This document shows positions 62,795 to 64,000 of a DNA stretch of 64,000 nucleotides, piece after piece. Source of the DNA: Austwickia sp. (GTDB taxonomy: Bacteria > Actinomycetota > Actinomycetes > Actinomycetales > Dermatophilaceae); NCBI GenBank assembly GCA_016711265.1, contig JADJTI010000004.1, positions 372,001-436,000 on the forward strand, in the 5' to 3' direction. Numbering within the stretch: the stretch's first letter is position 1; each line of letters opens with the position of its first letter. The position numbers and the translations under genes were made by a program. The notes beneath the pieces are model-generated. The model was given only the letters and a program-made list of their open reading frames with translations. It did no database searches and had not been told where the DNA came from.

Positions 62795-64000
62795 TCAGTT
62801 CACCTCTTCCAGGGCACGGGTCGCACGGAAGCTCGGCAGGATCATCAAGGCGGTCACCGCGAAGATGAACACGCAGACCGCGGCGGCGAACCCGTAGTTG
62901 GGTGCGCTGCCGGAGAACGCCAGCCGGTAGGCCATCGTGATCAGCAGGTCGGTGGCGCCGATATCCGTCTGGCCGCCCTCGAACGGGCCGCCCTTGGTCA
63001 GCAGATACACCACCGAGAAGTTGTTGAAGTTGAAGGCGAAGGTGGCGATCAGCAGCGGGCCCACCGCCACCAGCAGCAACGGCATGGTGATCCGCACGAG
63101 CGTCTGCACGCCGCTGGCGCCGTCGATGCGGGCGGCCTCCTTGACGTCGCTGGGTATCGACTGCAGTGCCCCGGTGCACACCAGGAACATGTAGGGGAAG
63201 CCCAGCCAGAGGTTGGTGATCAGCAGCGCCGCCCGGGCCCCGCCGGAGCTTCCCAGCCAGTCCACGTTCAGGCCGGTGAGGTTGTTGATCAGCCCGTAAT
63301 CCTGATTGAACATGCCGCGCCAGACCAGGGCGGTGACGAAGGTCGGCAACGCGTAGGGCAGGATCAGCAACGATCGGTACAGGCCTCGCCCGCGCAGGCG
63401 GGGATCGTTGAAGAGCAGGGCGATGAGCATCCCGAGCACGAAGGTGCCGATCACCGTGAGCCCGGCGAACGCGATGTTCCAGATGAACGCGCCCACGAAG
63501 CCGGTGCGCAGGCTGTCCTCGGTCAGCACCCGGGTGAAGTTGTTCAGACCCACCCCCTCCAACCAGCCCTGGGGGAAGCTGTCGCCGGAGCCGTCGGTGG
63601 CGACGAATCGCCCGTTACCGGCGCGGTAGGTGCGGTTGGTCTCCTTGTCGGTGAGCAGGTCGGTGGCCGGGTCGTAGGTCACCGTCGCGGCGCCCTCGTA
63701 GGCCTCCGAGAGCCCGGAGGCCTTGATCCCGCGATCCGGACCCGTCGGTACGGCGAAGCTCGCCAGGTCCTTGGACCGCCGGTTTGCTTCGCGCCCGGAG
63801 AGCACCTGGTAACCCGGGGCCTTGGTGACCTTGCCGGTCGCGGTCAGCGCCACGTCGGCGGGGTTGCCGCCCAGGGGCCGCAGGCCTTCGGTGGTGCCGA
63901 CCGTGACCTCGGGAGCACCCGGGGGGTCGCCGGCGGCGGCTTGGGGCTGGGTGAGCAGGAAGACCAGGTCACCGGTCTCCTTGGGCTGACCGTCGGGCAC
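62795..64000 (-). CDS. malF: Maltose-type sugar ABC transporter permease MalF (partial, N-terminus off the right edge)
   Basis: The last 401 residues or so of a MalF-type permease; the gene runs off the window. Residues shown start in a large extracytoplasmic segment (MalF P2-loop-like), followed by at least six helices, EAA motif DVKEAARIDGASGVQTLVRI, then FAFNFNNFSVVYLLTKGGPF. MalF with a large periplasmic loop is usual for maltose uptake. Operon order is malF-malG-lacI. No start can be chosen. Confidence 0.9.
   Translation of the reverse strand: MPDGQPKETGDLVFLLTQPQAAAGDPPGAPEVTVGTTEGLRPLGGNPADVALTATGKVTKAPGYQVLSGREANRRSKDLASFAVPTGPDRGIKASGLSEAYEGAATVTYDPATDLLTDKETNRTYRAGNGRFVATDGSGDSFPQGWLEGVGLNNFTRVLTEDSLRTGFVGAFIWNIAFAGLTVIGTFVLGMLIALLFNDPRLRGRGLYRSLLILPYALPTFVTALVWRGMFNQDYGLINNLTGLNVDWLGSSGGARAALLITNLWLGFPYMFLVCTGALQSIPSDVKEAARIDGASGVQTLVRITMPLLLVAVGPLLIATFAFNFNNFSVVYLLTKGGPFEGGQTDIGATDLLITMAYRLAFSGSAPNYGFAAAVCVFIFAVTALMILPSFRATRALEEVN

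Overview
The window is chromosomal DNA of very high G+C from an actinobacterium. The markers are a mycothiol-dependent formaldehyde dehydrogenase (mscR), a DUF3263 protein, LytR_C and Eis-like proteins, an Rpf-type cell-wall enzyme under a predicted cyclic di-AMP riboswitch, tandem CIRCE (HrcA) sites and many GTG starts. A Micrococcales-type aerobe or facultative organism is my best guess; the genus cannot be fixed from this sequence alone. I see no phage, transposase, integrase, plasmid or CRISPR genes.

Layout. 0-1.4 kb: two CIRCE operators (probably for a chaperonin gene off the left edge), an MBL hydrolase and a DUF3263 protein. 1.5-7.1 kb: an orphan chemoreceptor with a possible sigma-28-type promoter, then a MacB/FtsX-type ABC exporter. 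7.3-14.4 kb: ung, a threonine-aldolase-like gene coupled to a SelD-like gene that lacks key catalytic residues, an Eis-like acetyltransferase, a DUF402 protein, an acyl-CoA dehydrogenase and a PH/SHOCT protein. 14.6-16.3 kb: mscR and its metallo-hydrolase partner (formaldehyde detoxification). 16.4-20.8 kb: an AI-2E-type permease and the peroxide-defence operon ahpC-ahpF-oxyR. 21-31 kb: prepilin peptidase, TauE-type permease, hydrolases, lactate dehydrogenase with a Rex-like site, a DCC protein and L-serine dehydratase. 31-36.6 kb: a diiron haem-oxygenase-like/CDGSH pair, glycerate kinase, asparaginase and a beta-lactamase-fold lipoprotein. 36.7-43.3 kb: a two-domain FabG, a lipase-like protein, several small uncharacterised proteins and an APC permease. 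43.4-49.9 kb: glycogen phosphorylase, hemerythrin, beta-carbonic anhydrase, a LytR_C protein and a hydrolase. 50.1-55.6 kb: tRNA-Thr, a sensor histidine kinase, a riboswitch-controlled Rpf-like protein and a Ser/Thr kinase. 55.8-64 kb: otsA-otsB (trehalose), a GNAT/NDP-forming acyl-CoA synthetase fusion, and a maltose-type operon malF-malG-lacI cut by the right edge.

Functional themes are carbon storage and osmoprotection (glgP, otsAB, malFG), redox and peroxide defence (ahpCF-oxyR, mscR, hemerythrin, diiron/CDGSH pair) and cell-wall or dormancy biology (Rpf, LytR_C, Ser/Thr kinase).

A striking property is nine apparent single-base indels that break five recognisable genes, eight of them between 24.0 and 31.2 kb and one at 52.9 kb. 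Most lie in short homopolymers or short repeats. They may be assembly errors or real frameshifts, and the affected genes are annotated over their full reconstructed span.
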